Shown: positions 26,411-35,105 of the stretch, piece after piece
How the letters are laid out: every line of letters starts with the position of its first letter
Numbering within the stretch: the stretch's first letter is position 1
Assembly: GCA_025356655.1 (NCBI GenBank)
Contig: JANXRW010000070.1
Span: 20,385-84,384, forward strand
Source: Betaproteobacteria bacterium
Lineage (GTDB): Bacteria > Pseudomonadota > Gammaproteobacteria > Burkholderiales > SHXO01
Direction of reading: 5' to 3'
DNA: 64,000 nt
The notes under the pieces: generated by a model
What the model was told of the DNA's origin: nothing
The model's database searches: none
What the model saw: the letters and a program-made list of their open reading frames with translations, nothing else
Made by a program: the position numbers and the translations under genes

Positions 26411-28156
26411 ATGTTGACTCCAAAGTCGCTTAAGCGAGCGGCGCTGTGCCTCGCTGCCACCGCAGCCTTCGGCACGTCCGGGGTGGTCTTCGCACAGGGC
26501 CTGGACGAAGCTGGCTCCAAGCTCTACCCGAACTACGTCACCGACGACATGCTGCTGAATGCTGACAAAGATGCCAGCAACTGGCTGCTGTACGGGCGTG
26601 ATTACCAGACGACCCGCTACAGCCCGCTGAAGCAGATCAACAAGTCCAACGTGTCGAAGCTGGTTCCCGCCTGGAATCTGTCCTTCGGCGTGCTTGACGG
26701 CCAAGACAGCCAAGCTGTTGCCGTCAACGGCATGATCTACGTGACCGCGTCCTACAACAAAGTCTTTGCCGTTGAAGCCGCCACCGGCAAGGTGGTTTGG
26801 AAGTACGAGCGCGAGTTGCCGGGCGATGTCTTCCCGAAACTGTGCTGCGACGTGGTTAACCGCGGCGTCGCCGTGTACAAGAACAAAGTGTATCTGGCGA
26901 CCCTGGATGCGCACATCGTTGCCCTCGACAACACCAGCGGTAAGGTTGTCTGGGACAAGAAGATGGGTGACTACACCTACGCCGAAACCTTCACGATCAT
27001 GCCCATGGCCCTGCGCGGCAAGATCATCTTCGGCACGGCCGGCGCTGAGTACGGTGTCCGCGGCTGGATCAAGGCGATCAACGCTGACACGGGTGAACTG
27101 GCCTGGCAGACCTACACCATCCCCGCCCCCGGCGAGGCTGGCAACGACACTTGGCCCGGCGAGTCCTGGAAGTACGGTGGTGGTTCCGCCTGGATCACCG
27201 GTTCCTACGACAAGGACACCAACACGTTGTATTGGCCCGTTGGTAACCCCGGCCCCGACTTCGACCGCCACGTGCGCCTTGGTGACAACCTGTTCACCAA
27301 CAGCACCCTGGTGCTCGATCCCGATAGCGGCAAGATCCGTAGCTACTTCAACTACACGCCCAACGATCCCTACGATTACGACGGCGTGAACGAAGTCATC
27401 TTGACCGACGTTGGTGGGAAAAAGCTGTGGCTTCACGGTTCGCGTAACGGCCATGTCTACGGCATCGACCGCGTCGCTACCAAGAAGACCGCCTATGGTC
27501 AGGAACACCAATGCGTCTGGGCCACCGCCCTGCAGCGCGTGAACTGGACCAAGCCGATCACCACCGGTAACAACTGCAAGCCGGTGTTCAACTACCCCGA
27601 GAAAGACGTGGTGTACGACAAGGTCACGACCGACATCGCCCCCTCGCTTGACGGTGGTAAAGAGTGGCACCCGATGTCCTACAGCCATCGCACGCACATG
27701 GTCTACGTGCCGGTGTATGACTTCGCGATGGACCTGCAAGCGAAGAAGATGGAATGGAAGCGCGGTGAGTGGTACCTCGGCGCCAAAGTCCTGAACTTCA
27801 ACGCCGGCGCTGGCCACATCAAGGCCTTCGATGCTGCCACTGGCAAGCTGGCCTGGGCCAAAGCCCAGAGCTACCCGGCCACGAGCGGTATCCTGACCAC
27901 CGGCGGCGGGCTGGTGTTCTACGGGGATCCCGAAGGCTACTTCCACGCTCTGGACGACGAAACCGGCGAAGACCTCTGGGCCTTCCAGACCGGCTCCGGC
28001 ATCCACGGCAACCCGACCACCTTCACGGCGAACGGCCAGCAGTATGTGTCGATCGTCTACGGTGCGGGCGGTGGCGGAATCTGGCCCCTGTTCTACTCCG
28101 AGTGGTACAAGCACCAGAACAAGGGCGGCGGTCTGTTCGTCTTCAAGGTCCAGTAA
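26411..28156 (+). CDS. PQQ-dependent alcohol dehydrogenase, methanol/ethanol family, probably lanthanide-type
   Basis: This periplasmic quinoprotein oxidises primary alcohols and passes electrons to a c-type cytochrome. The 581-residue protein has a signal peptide ending near VVFA-QG. The eight-bladed propeller shows NWLLYGRDYQTTRYSPLKQI, and the adjacent-cysteine disulfide is Cys145-Cys146. Candidate metal ligands are Glu192 (TYAETFT), Asn279 (WPVGNPGPDFD) and catalytic Asp322. Asp324 follows in PYDYDGVNE; an Asp two residues after the catalytic Asp marks lanthanide-dependent enzymes, whereas calcium MxaF has Ala there. Overall it resembles the broad methanol/ethanol family rather than canonical XoxF, so the substrate is uncertain. 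GGGAGG lies 11 bases before the ATG. A strong terminator follows. Confidence 0.88.
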   Translation: MLTPKSLKRAALCLAATAAFGTSGVVFAQGLDEAGSKLYPNYVTDDMLLNADKDASNWLLYGRDYQTTRYSPLKQINKSNVSKLVPAWNLSFGVLDGQDSQAVAVNGMIYVTASYNKVFAVEAATGKVVWKYERELPGDVFPKLCCDVVNRGVAVYKNKVYLATLDAHIVALDNTSGKVVWDKKMGDYTYAETFTIMPMALRGKIIFGTAGAEYGVRGWIKAINADTGELAWQTYTIPAPGEAGNDTWPGESWKYGGGSAWITGSYDKDTNTLYWPVGNPGPDFDRHVRLGDNLFTNSTLVLDPDSGKIRSYFNYTPNDPYDYDGVNEVILTDVGGKKLWLHGSRNGHVYGIDRVATKKTAYGQEHQCVWATALQRVNWTKPITTGNNCKPVFNYPEKDVVYDKVTTDIAPSLDGGKEWHPMSYSHRTHMVYVPVYDFAMDLQAKKMEWKRGEWYLGAKVLNFNAGAGHIKAFDAATGKLAWAKAQSYPATSGILTTGGGLVFYGDPEGYFHALDDETGEDLWAFQTGSGIHGNPTTFTANGQQYVSIVYGAGGGGIWPLFYSEWYKHQNKGGGLFVFKVQ

Positions 28157-28197
28157 TACGGGCGTTGAATTCCGACTGATCCAAGTCTGAGTTCCTG

Positions 28198-28228
28198 GAA
28201 AGGAGGGCTTCGGCCCTCCTTTCTTTTT
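28198..28228 (+). terminator. Rho-independent terminator after the PQQ dehydrogenase gene
   Basis: A perfect 11-base-pair stem (28198-28208 with 28213-28223) has a TTCG tetraloop and is followed by TTTTT at 28224-28228. It should separate expression of the dehydrogenase from the downstream binding-protein gene, at least partly. Confidence 0.93.
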
Positions 28229-28369
28229 GGCGGTCCGCTAGCCCCAGCGCGCCCCTCGGCGCACGGATGGGCCCCGCTCGCGGGAACTTCCCGGACACCC
28301 TGGAACGATCTGCCGGTGGGCCTTGTCCAAACGGGTGTCTTCCGAGGTGACGATAAATCAGGAGCGTAA

Positions 28370-29227
28370 GTGAAAAGCAACCGACTGAACAAACTGATTG
28401 GCCTGGCCGGGCTTGCCCTGTGCCTTTGTGGTTCTGCTTCCGCCCTTCGCGCGGAAGATGAGCAGGACCCTAATGAAATAAAGGACACCCTGCTGCGAGC
28501 GAAGGCCAAAGGCATCCTTGTCGCCTGCGCAGATCCCTACAACTATCCCTATTCGGCGAAGGATGCCGACCCCGCTGGGTTCGACGTGGAGATCTTCCGC
28601 GCCATCGCCAAACGGGCAGGGCTGCGGGCGGAGATGTTCTGGACCGACACCGGCACGCGCGGTGGTCTCGGCCGGGCCTTCCGCCAATCCATCTTCGCCA
28701 AGCGCTGCGATATCTTCCTCGGCCTCTCTGACAGCGGGGACGATGATCAGCTGCAGAAGAAGTTGGTCTTTACATCCCCCTACATGAGCATGGGCTACGT
28801 CCTTGTGGTCCAAGGGGCCGCCGATAAGATGAAATCGGTCGATGAGTTGATCGCGGCCAAGGTCAAGATCGGCGTGTCCATGTCCACGCCCATGGATGAC
28901 TATCTGTTCATGAACAACATTCCACGCGGCTTGTACATGGGCAGCCGGCGCGCGCTTGAGGGTATGTACAAGGGTGAAGTGGATGCGGCCATGGTCTGGT
29001 CCAGCTCCGTGGCTGAGAACCAGCAGCACTTCCCAGATGCCAAGTTCCATCTCGTCGACGGGTATGTACCCATGAAAGGGCAGCGCTTCAACAGTCGCTA
29101 CGCCGTGCGAAAGGAAGACGAAAGCCTGCTCAAGTTCGTCAACGAGGCCATCGAGGATCTCGTCGCCAAGGGCGCCGTGCAGAAGATGGTGGGGAGCTAC
29201 TCGGTTCCGTTCCTGCCGCCACTCTGA
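28370..29227 (+). CDS. XoxJ/MoxJ-like periplasmic binding protein associated with quinoprotein dehydrogenase
   Basis: This 285-residue family-3 solute-binding-fold protein has a signal peptide (KSNRLNKLIGLAGLALCLCG, cleavage near LRA-ED). The mature part starts KGILVACADPYNYPYSAKD and has GFDVEIFRAIAKRAGL, typical of the putative binding proteins encoded beside PQQ alcohol dehydrogenases (XoxJ, MoxJ). XoxJ is thought to help activate or mature the dehydrogenase rather than import a nutrient. No ABC permease or ATPase is adjacent, which agrees. GTG 28370 has AGGAG five bases upstream. It lies downstream of the dehydrogenase on the same strand, beyond the terminator. Confidence 0.83.
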   Translation: MKSNRLNKLIGLAGLALCLCGSASALRAEDEQDPNEIKDTLLRAKAKGILVACADPYNYPYSAKDADPAGFDVEIFRAIAKRAGLRAEMFWTDTGTRGGLGRAFRQSIFAKRCDIFLGLSDSGDDDQLQKKLVFTSPYMSMGYVLVVQGAADKMKSVDELIAAKVKIGVSMSTPMDDYLFMNNIPRGLYMGSRRALEGMYKGEVDAAMVWSSSVAENQQHFPDAKFHLVDGYVPMKGQRFNSRYAVRKEDESLLKFVNEAIEDLVAKGAVQKMVGSYSVPFLPPL

Positions 29228-29242
29228 GTCCAAGGGGTGCGC

Positions 29243-29890
29243 TCAGGCGTCTCGGCGAGCGAGACGCCTGCCAAGGGGGCTGCCAGGACTCTGGCGGCCC
29301 CCGTTTGCTTCTACACGTAGGCCCGCGGTGACGATCTGTCGCACGCAGCCGCCGCTCTCAATGGCTGCGACGAAGGCTTCTGCATAGTCCCCGAAGGAGA
29401 TGTGGCTGCATCCGTCGGCGCCGCTGATCAGGGTGTCTACACCCACCTTGTAGCCCCCCTGACGAGGCCCTGGGCTGATTTCCGCGGGCGGCGCGAAGGA
29501 GGTTCCAGTCGAGGTCCTCGGGTTGGCGCAGCACGCCTAGGGCTTCGCGGTGCGCCCGAGCGATGGCTTTGTAGGCGGCGGGGAAGCTGGGCGCGTCCAC
29601 CCGTTGCAGGCCCGGGGCAACCAGCAGACTGCCGGCCCCTCCCACCACTACGACACGCTTCAGGTCGTCCAGCCGCGCGGCACCAATCAGAGACCCCGCG
29701 AGGCGGACCACCCCGTAGCGTTCGCCGGCGAAGTGCAGCGGGGTCGAACACGTCCACTTGGCGTTACGCGCCGGGCGCCTGGGAGCTGGGTTCGGGGGCG
29801 CGGTGACCTTGATGGCCGCGGCTGACCAACGCTGCTGCGATGATCTTGCCGCTCTGGCCGTTGGCACCGATCAGGACGGTTTTCCTGGGA
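29243..29890 (-). pseudogene. Decayed NAD(P)-binding SDR (NmrA/YwnB-like oxidoreductase) pseudogene
   Basis: Three minus-strand frames carry consecutive pieces of one atypical SDR. The first piece, TVLIGANGQSGKIIAAALV (about 29880-29810), is the Rossmann start and has no ATG, GTG or TTG before it. The middle piece in another frame has DDLKRVVVVGGAGSLLVAP, then FPAAYKAIARAHREALGVLR and EDLDWNLLRAA (about 29690-29490). The last piece, DTLISGADGCSHISFGDYAEAF (about 29440-29370), is in a further frame and is the usual C-terminal region. VDVFDPAAL appears in yet another frame. At least three frame changes and a lost start show that the gene is inactive. It lies just downstream of an Rrf2-family regulator, a pairing also seen for YwnA/YwnB. 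Confidence 0.75.
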
Positions 29891-29949
29891 CGTCGGTATA
29901 AAAAAATGTAAATACGGCAGCACCAATAAAGGGTAAAAAAGTTCGACGG

Positions 29950-30372
29950 CTAGGCGGTTTCACCCTCAGCGCCTGAAAGACCTGCCCCAGCAGTCAGACT
30001 GCCCAGAGCATCCACTAGGGCCGCCTCGGCCTCATTGATGACGGCTTCGAGCACCAGCATGATCGCCTGGCCCACCCGGGCATGCGGGATTGGGAGGCCG
30101 GCGCGGAAGGCCCAGCAGGGCCCCCGCGTCAACTGCAAGGAGACCTCACGCAGGGTAACTAACTCCGGCGTGCGCGCTAACACCGTCCCACCGGAACTCC
30201 CCCGGCGCGAGCGTGTCAATCGAACAATCGTGAGCTGCGTGATGAGGCGCCGGATCGTCGCCGCGCTCCTGTTAACACGTGAGGCGATGACGGAAGATGG
30301 CAATGGGCGGTTCTCTACGGTCAAGTGGCACCGCACATGAACGGCCACGGCGAAACGAGAACTGGTGTTCAA
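29950..30372 (-). CDS. Rrf2-family transcriptional regulator (YwnA-like)
   Basis: This 140-residue winged-helix protein begins MNTSSRFAVAVHV, a close match to the Rrf2 family start. The recognition-helix region is VNRSAATIRRLITQL and the wing is RRGSSGGTVLAR. LVTLREVSLQLTRGP matches the dimer helix. The IscR/NsrR three-cysteine iron-sulfur cluster site is not present, so it resembles the cluster-free YwnA branch. The start is TTG 30372; no ATG fits. Its likely target gene, the downstream SDR, is a pseudogene, so this regulator may be losing its role or act elsewhere. Its coding sequence still looks intact. Confidence 0.78.
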   Translation of the reverse strand: MNTSSRFAVAVHVRCHLTVENRPLPSSVIASRVNRSAATIRRLITQLTIVRLTRSRRGSSGGTVLARTPELVTLREVSLQLTRGPCWAFRAGLPIPHARVGQAIMLVLEAVINEAEAALVDALGSLTAGAGLSGAEGETA

Positions 30373-30608
30373 TCACGATCATTAATATGGGTCCGTGCTG
30401 CTTACAAACATGCTGCAATGCAACTGGCTTTTGGTGCGAAATTTCCTTGCCCAGAAGGCCCTCCAGGGCGATGTGCATCTTGCCTTTACGGAGGAATAAC
30501 TGGATCATCTCCGCTTCGAAACGGGATCCGGAATTTTTCCGGAGCCAGCGCACCGCAACTCTATCGTGCGGCGCCCGTCCCGCAATCTACCAGAGGAAAG
30601 ATAAGCAA

Positions 30609-31076
30609 ATGTCTCACGCTTTTTCCGCGGCCCTGCGCAAGTTTCGCACCGCTTTGGTGCTGTTCGCCGTGGTGTTGGGAGTCGCCTCGGCCCTGATTCT
30701 TAACCCCTCGTCGGCCCTGGCGAACGCCGACGATGACGAGCGCGCCGAGCGTGCCGAGCGTCTGGCGAACGATATGCCCGTGCCCATGGATGACCCGGCA
30801 GCCGTCGAGTCCGGCAAGGGCCGTTTCGGTGAGCGCTGTGGATACTGCCATGGTGGTGGTGGTCGCGGCGCCAAAGGCCCGTGCTTGGTCTGCGGCCACT
30901 TCAAGCGCGGCGGCAAGAGCTCCGCGATCTACACGAACATCGCTGTGGGCGTGATGGGCACGCAGATGGGGGCTTTCGGTACCAGCCTGAGCAGTGAGGA
31001 AATCCTGAACATCGTGGGCTACCTGCGCAGCGAAACGCGCAGGCGCGACGCCTCCGGCGAAAACGCCCCGCACTAA
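30609..31076 (+). CDS. Periplasmic c-type cytochrome, candidate electron acceptor of the PQQ dehydrogenase
   Basis: This 155-residue protein has an N-terminal hydrophobic export segment (ALVLFAVVLGVASALIL). One heme-binding motif CGYCH spans Cys77-His81. A Met in GVMGTQMGAFG could be the sixth iron ligand. LSSEEILNIVGYLRSET is the usual C-terminal helix of class I cytochromes c. A second CXXC pair, CLVC, follows the heme site in GPCLVCGHFKRGG but has no His, so it is not a second heme site. AGAGGAAAG precedes the ATG. Small cytochromes of this kind (XoxG, PedF) accept electrons from PQQ alcohol dehydrogenases, which suits the genes 2.5 kb upstream; this pairing is inferred. Confidence 0.82.
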   Translation: MSHAFSAALRKFRTALVLFAVVLGVASALILNPSSALANADDDERAERAERLANDMPVPMDDPAAVESGKGRFGERCGYCHGGGGRGAKGPCLVCGHFKRGGKSSAIYTNIAVGVMGTQMGAFGTSLSSEEILNIVGYLRSETRRRDASGENAPH

Positions 31077-31088
31077 AAGTACCCGCAG

Positions 31089-31122
31089 GGCCGGTCGCGG
31101 CTGCAATGGCTCGCGGTCGGCC
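31089..31122. terminator. GC-rich hairpin between convergent cytochrome and dut genes
   Basis: Arms 31089-31099 and 31112-31122 form 11 pairs in plus-strand RNA, two of them G-U. There is no T tract, so a Rho-independent role is uncertain, but the position suits a bidirectional end of transcription. Confidence 0.4.
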
Positions 31123-31139
31123 TACGTGCCTGGCGCCCG

Positions 31140-31586
31140 CTAGGCTCGCCCGGTACTCCCAAAGCCGCGCGTGCCCCGACTACTCTCCTGGAACTCGTCT
31201 ACCACTCGGAACGCGGGTCGGATGACGGGCACCACCAACAGTTGTGCTATGCGCTCCAGGGGTTCCAGGACGAAGGGCTTGGCTCCGCGGTTCCAGAGTG
31301 ATACCAGTATCTGTCCCTGGTAGTCCGAGTCGATCAGTCCCACCAAGTTGCCCAGCACCACGCCGTGTTTGTGCCCCAAACCGGAGCGTGGAAGGACCAC
31401 GGCCGCAAAGCCGGGATCGTCCAGGTGCAGGGCGATTCCGCTCGGCACCAGTTCGGCCTGTCCGGCCTGCAAAACCATCGGCTCCTCGATGCAGGCCCGT
31501 AGGTCCAAACCGGCCGAGCCCGGGGTTGCGTAGGCAGGGAGGCGTTCCCGAAGGCGTGCGTCCAGGATTTTGATGTCCACGATCAT
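31140..31586 (-). CDS. dut: Deoxyuridine 5'-triphosphate nucleotidohydrolase (dUTPase)
   Basis: This enzyme hydrolyses dUTP to dUMP and pyrophosphate, which limits uracil in DNA and supplies thymidylate synthesis. The 148-residue trimeric-type dUTPase shows the five motifs: [38 protein letters not shown] and the C-terminal [11 protein letters not shown] that closes over the substrate. The ATG overlaps the coaBC stop as ATGA (31583-31586), so the pair is translationally coupled, as in many proteobacteria. It is convergent with the cytochrome gene. Confidence 0.96.
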   Translation of the reverse strand: MIVDIKILDARLRERLPAYATPGSAGLDLRACIEEPMVLQAGQAELVPSGIALHLDDPGFAAVVLPRSGLGHKHGVVLGNLVGLIDSDYQGQILVSLWNRGAKPFVLEPLERIAQLLVVPVIRPAFRVVDEFQESSRGTRGFGSTGRA

Positions 31587-32818
31587 TGCAGGTTCGGCTC
31601 CTGGTGAGTGTGTGCGCCGGAGCGCTCCCAGCGCTCCAGTAGCGGGATCATGTGCGCGATGAGCAGCCGTGCTTGCTCGAGCTTCGGTCCCCGAGGTAGC
31701 GGGTGCCGCCCGGCGTCATCGAAGAGGATCAGCGCGTTGTCCTGCGCACCGATGGCCGTCTCGGCAGCGTTTGCCGCGAGCAGCGGCAGTTGCTTGCGAC
31801 GGCGTTTCTCCTCGGCGTAGCGCTCGAGGTCCTGGCTCTCGGCGGCAAACCCGACACAAAAGGGAGCGCCTGGCCGAGTGGAAAGAGTGGCTAGGATGTC
31901 CTCGGTCGGCTCGAGCTCCAGGGTGAGCGTCTGCGTCGATTTCTTAAGCTTCTGCTTGCAAATCTGAGTCGGCCGGTAATCGGCTACGGCTGCTACGCCA
32001 ATGAAGACATGGCAGCGCGCCACGTGCGCTTCAACGGCCGCGAGCATCTGTGCAGCGGACTCTACGGGCACCAGGAGCGTGCCGGGTGGCGGCGCAAGCG
32101 CTACCGGGCCCGATACCAGAGTGACCTCGGCGCCGGCCTCACGGGCCGCCTGGGCCAGGGCATAGCCCATGCGTCCGGAACTACGATTAGTAATGCCCCG
32201 CACCACGTCGATCGCCTCAAAGGTGGGGCCGGCGGTGAGCAGAACGCGCCGCCCAGCTAAGGGACCTGGGCCCAGGCGGGACTCCACTTGCCGGAGGATG
32301 TCTTCGGGCTCTAGCATGCGGCCTTCGCCGGTCTCCCCGCAGGCTTGGACCCCGCTGTCAGGACCCAGAATCTGCACGCCGTCGGCGCGCAGTTGCGCCA
32401 CGTTTCGCCCGGTGGCGGGGTTGTCCCACATTTGCCAGTTCATCGCCGGAGCGACCGCCAGTGGGCAGGCACGTGCCAAGCACAGCGTGGACAGCAGGTC
32501 GTCTGCCCGCCCCCCCGCCAAACGGGCGAGAAAGTCTGCACTGGCCGGCGCCACAACAATGAGGTCCCGGTCGCGCGAGAGGTCGATGTGCCCCATCCCG
32601 TTGGGCGTGCGGTCGCTCCACAGGTCTGATTCCACCGGCTTGCCCGAGAGCGCCTGCAGCGTGGCCGCGGCCACGAAGCGTTGGGCGGCGGCCGTCATCA
32701 CAACCTGTACGTCCATGCCCCGTTTCACGAGGAGCCGGCAAAGCACCGCCGCCTTGTAAGCGGCGATACCGCCGGTGATTCCCAGCAGGATACGCCGAGG
32801 CTTGGGGCTATCGGCCAC
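31583..32818 (-). CDS. coaBC: Bifunctional phosphopantothenoylcysteine decarboxylase / phosphopantothenate-cysteine ligase
   Basis: CoaBC carries out two steps of coenzyme A synthesis: CTP-dependent joining of phosphopantothenate to cysteine, then FMN-dependent decarboxylation. The N-terminal CoaC flavoprotein has [19 protein letters not shown], the catalytic His in [10 protein letters not shown], and [13 protein letters not shown]. The CoaB half has [35 protein letters not shown] and, later, KQKLKK with its Lys. GTG 32818 (411 residues) is chosen because AAGGAG lies eight bases upstream. It forms an operon with dut. panC, another CoA-pathway gene, is about 13 kb away. Confidence 0.95.
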   Translation of the reverse strand: MADSPKPRRILLGITGGIAAYKAAVLCRLLVKRGMDVQVVMTAAAQRFVAAATLQALSGKPVESDLWSDRTPNGMGHIDLSRDRDLIVVAPASADFLARLAGGRADDLLSTLCLARACPLAVAPAMNWQMWDNPATGRNVAQLRADGVQILGPDSGVQACGETGEGRMLEPEDILRQVESRLGPGPLAGRRVLLTAGPTFEAIDVVRGITNRSSGRMGYALAQAAREAGAEVTLVSGPVALAPPPGTLLVPVESAAQMLAAVEAHVARCHVFIGVAAVADYRPTQICKQKLKKSTQTLTLELEPTEDILATLSTRPGAPFCVGFAAESQDLERYAEEKRRRKQLPLLAANAAETAIGAQDNALILFDDAGRHPLPRGPKLEQARLLIAHMIPLLERWERSGAHTHQEPNLQ

Positions 32819-33891
32819 AGGCTCACTCCTTGGCAATTACGTAAGGCGCAGTGTAGCCGAAATGCTTGCCGACCCGGGCGAAAGCCCCCGTCCCGTGGCG
32901 CCCTGGGGAATAGCCCCAGGTCTGCTCATCGACACACACCACTGGTGGCTTAGAACCCTTCTCTCGCCGCCACCCAAGCGACTTCGGGAGGCAATAATCC
33001 ATCGGGCGGCCCCGGGGTTGAGCTGGGAGCCCGCCGGCATGGGATCGGCATAGCGGGCGTTGCGCCCATGGCCGAGGACTTGAGTCTGAGCGACTGATGC
33101 ACGGGCCCACCCTGGTCCCGCTAACCTGCGCAGCCGAGAGGCCGATCGGGCGGGGGGGGGGCGCAACAGCGACACCGAACGGCTCCGGCCATCCGCTCGG
33201 ATCCTCCCGGTTCGCAGGGAGGCCATTTGTGTAGCGGAACCCGGTAGGAAAGCGGCGGTGTCGAGCAAAAATGGCGTTGGAGCGAGACGCCAATTCTTCG
33301 GTCTGCAGGCTCGGTGCGGCGCACTTCCGCTGGGTCATGGCGACGGTGCCGCAATAGCCGGTGAAGCAGCCCTCTTCATCGTCGGCGGCCTCGCCGCTGA
33401 TGCATGAGTGGCCAACGCTTCCAACCGCGTGGACGACCACAAGCGGAGAGTGGAAAAACGCCCAACGTGCGTCACGCCGACATTGAGTTCTGAGGCAAAA
33501 GTACGGCCCCCAAGGAGAAAAAGCCAATGGGGGTCTTCTCCGCGAAAACCTCAACCAGTGCCCCGTTTGTCATTGGACTTAAAAGAACAATTATGGCTGG
33601 CACTCACGCCCAGATGCGCTCCTTGAGCCGGGGGGGGCTGTGCAGTAGCCAACACAAGTGGGGCTGATCCGGCGGGCGGCGGAGATCTTGCGGCACGCGT
33701 CGTTAGCACCCACGGCAATTAAGTCCGGAACGGAAGACCTGCTGCTCGTCGCTCCCTCTGGGCGAGCATGGCCAGACGATGGGGGCTTTCAGGGTAGCTC
33801 GGTTGCTTCGCGTCGCTCACACTCCTCCTCCCCCTAACCAACGGTCAGGGAAGCGGGCGCCGGCCGGGTGCGCGCAACCCATGGGAGGCCT
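32819..33891. other. 1.07-kb region without a recognisable gene
   Basis: The region between divergent coaBC and radC has several open frames, the longest on the minus strand at about 32823-33554. Their translations are rich in Pro, Arg, Ser and Cys and show no family motif. A run of ten G lies at 33152-33161. Around 33490-33525 there is a weak hairpin with CCCCCA and TGGGGG arms. Base composition dips near 33530-33600. The coaBC and radC promoters should be near its two ends. I see no transposase or RNA gene; a heavily decayed gene is possible. Confidence 0.5.
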
Positions 33892-34566
33892 GTGGCAATT
33901 ACCGATTGGCCGGAGGCGGAGCGCCCCCGAGAGCGACTGTTGCGGCTGGGCCCGCGTGCGGTGAGTGACGCCGAACTCTTGGCTGTGCTGTTGCGAAGTG
34001 GGATCGCGGGGCGCAATGCGCTGGATCTCGGGCGAGATCTTCTCTGCCGCTTTGGCAATCTGGCCGCGCTCTTCGCTGCCGGAGTGGACCGCCTAGGAGC
34101 CGTGCCCGGCGTAGGCAAGGTCCGCGCCTTGCAGCTGCAAGCGGCGCTGGAACTCACCCGACGGGCGCTCGGGGAGGAGATCCAGGCCGGTCTGAGCCTG
34201 ACCTCGCCGGGCTCGGTCCGCGACTTTCTGCCCCTGACGCTGCTGCGCCAAGATAAGGAAGTATTTCTCGCCATCTTCCTCGACGCGCAGCACCGGGTCC
34301 TGGTGACCGAGGAACTATCCCAGGGGACCCTGACTCAGACCTCGGTCTACCCGCGGGAAGTGGTCAGGCGGGTGTTGCACCACAATGCCGCGGCGGTAAT
34401 TTTTGCGCATAACCATCCCTCGGGGGTTGCTGAACCCAGTCGCGAGGACGAACTCCTCACTCGGGCACTGCGCGAAGCCCTTGCGCTGGTTGACGTCAAG
34501 GTCCTCGACCACTTTATCGTGGGCGGCGCTGGGGCCATGTCCTTCGCGGAGCGCGGCTTGCTGTGA
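33892..34566 (+). CDS. radC: RadC-family JAB-domain protein
   Basis: This 224-residue protein has an N-terminal helix-hairpin-helix region (RERLLRLGPRAVSDAELLAVLL and GAVPGVGKVRALQLQAALEL). The C-terminal JAB1/MPN metal-binding domain has HNHPSGVAEPSREDELLT, the complete H-x-H-P-S-G-(x7)-S-x-x-D motif. RadC was named for DNA repair, but its biochemical role remains unclear. GTG 33892 is chosen for GGGAGG six bases upstream. It lies just ahead of rpmB and is divergent from coaBC, a common proteobacterial arrangement. Confidence 0.92.
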   Translation: MAITDWPEAERPRERLLRLGPRAVSDAELLAVLLRSGIAGRNALDLGRDLLCRFGNLAALFAAGVDRLGAVPGVGKVRALQLQAALELTRRALGEEIQAGLSLTSPGSVRDFLPLTLLRQDKEVFLAIFLDAQHRVLVTEELSQGTLTQTSVYPREVVRRVLHHNAAAVIFAHNHPSGVAEPSREDELLTRALREALALVDVKVLDHFIVGGAGAMSFAERGLL

Positions 34567-34581
34567 ACTTGGGGAGGGGAC

Positions 34582-34610
34582 TTGAGCTTGCGGCGCCGGC
34601 GTGCTATAAA
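34582..34610 (+). promoter_or_regulatory. Promoter of rpmB-rpmG
   Basis: TTGAGC (34582-34587) and TATAAA (34605-34610) are 17 bases apart, and a TG extended -10 sits at 34602-34603. It is 39 bases ahead of the rpmB ATG, consistent with a strong ribosomal-protein promoter. Confidence 0.75.
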
Positions 34611-34648
34611 TGCGGGTTCTCGAGATGCAACTCTAGGCAGGAACAGTC

Positions 34649-34885
34649 ATGGCACGAGTTTGTGAAGTAACCGGCAAAAAACCGATGAAAGGAAACCGCG
34701 TTTCCCACGCCAATAACAGGACGCTACGGCGATTCCTGCCGAATCTGCAATCTCGCCGTTTCTGGGTGGAGAGCGAGAACCGCTGGATTCGATTGCGCGT
34801 GAGCGGGGCCGGTCTGCGCACGATCGACAAGAAAGGCATTGATGTGGTCCTGTCGGAGATGCGCGCCCAGGGCGCGAAAGTCTGA
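34649..34885 (+). CDS. rpmB: 50S ribosomal protein L28
   Basis: L28 is a structural protein of the large ribosomal subunit. The 78 residues begin [20 protein letters not shown] and contain [18 protein letters not shown], the family core, ending in a lysine-containing tail. AGGCAGGAAC precedes the ATG. It is transcribed from the promoter just upstream and followed by rpmG 41 bases later. Confidence 0.97.
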   Translation: MARVCEVTGKKPMKGNRVSHANNRTLRRFLPNLQSRRFWVESENRWIRLRVSGAGLRTIDKKGIDVVLSEMRAQGAKV

Positions 34886-34926
34886 CGAGCAGCCGCGGCT
34901 GGCTCCATTTACGCTAAGGAACGATC

Positions 34927-35082
34927 ATGCGCGAAAAAATCAAACTCGAATCGACGGCCGGAACGGGTCACTTCTACACGACGACCAAGAACAAGCGGAC
35001 TACGCCTGACAAGCTCGAATTCAAGAAATTCGATCCGGTCGCGCGCAAGCACGTGGCCTACAAGGAAACGAAGCTGAAGTAG
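34927..35082 (+). CDS. rpmG: 50S ribosomal protein L33
   Basis: This 51-residue large-subunit protein starts [20 protein letters not shown] and ends [17 protein letters not shown], a full match in pattern and length to zinc-free bacterial L33. CTAAGGAACGATC precedes the ATG. It follows rpmB in the usual order and is closed by a terminator about 25 bases downstream. Confidence 0.97.
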   Translation: MREKIKLESTAGTGHFYTTTKNKRTTPDKLEFKKFDPVARKHVAYKETKLK

Positions 35083-35105
35083 GTAAGCGCGGCAGATAGC
35101 ACAAA

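Noticed and set aside
26267..28114. Long open frame antisense to the PQQ alcohol dehydrogenase gene
   Set aside because: The plus-strand protein has signal peptide, cofactor ligands and family motifs. The antisense translation is a by-product of GC-rich codon use with no recognisable domain.
26411..28156. Naming the PQQ dehydrogenase xoxF
   Set aside because: The Asp-X-Asp signature fits, but the N-terminal region and overall pattern look closer to the general methanol/ethanol family, so no gene symbol was given.
29243..29446. Separate small gene ending in the SDR-like C terminus
   Set aside because: It fits better as the last piece of the decayed SDR pseudogene than as an independent gene.
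32823..33554. 243-codon minus-strand frame upstream of coaBC
   Set aside because: The translation has no family motif and crosses the expected coaBC promoter and the ten-G tract.
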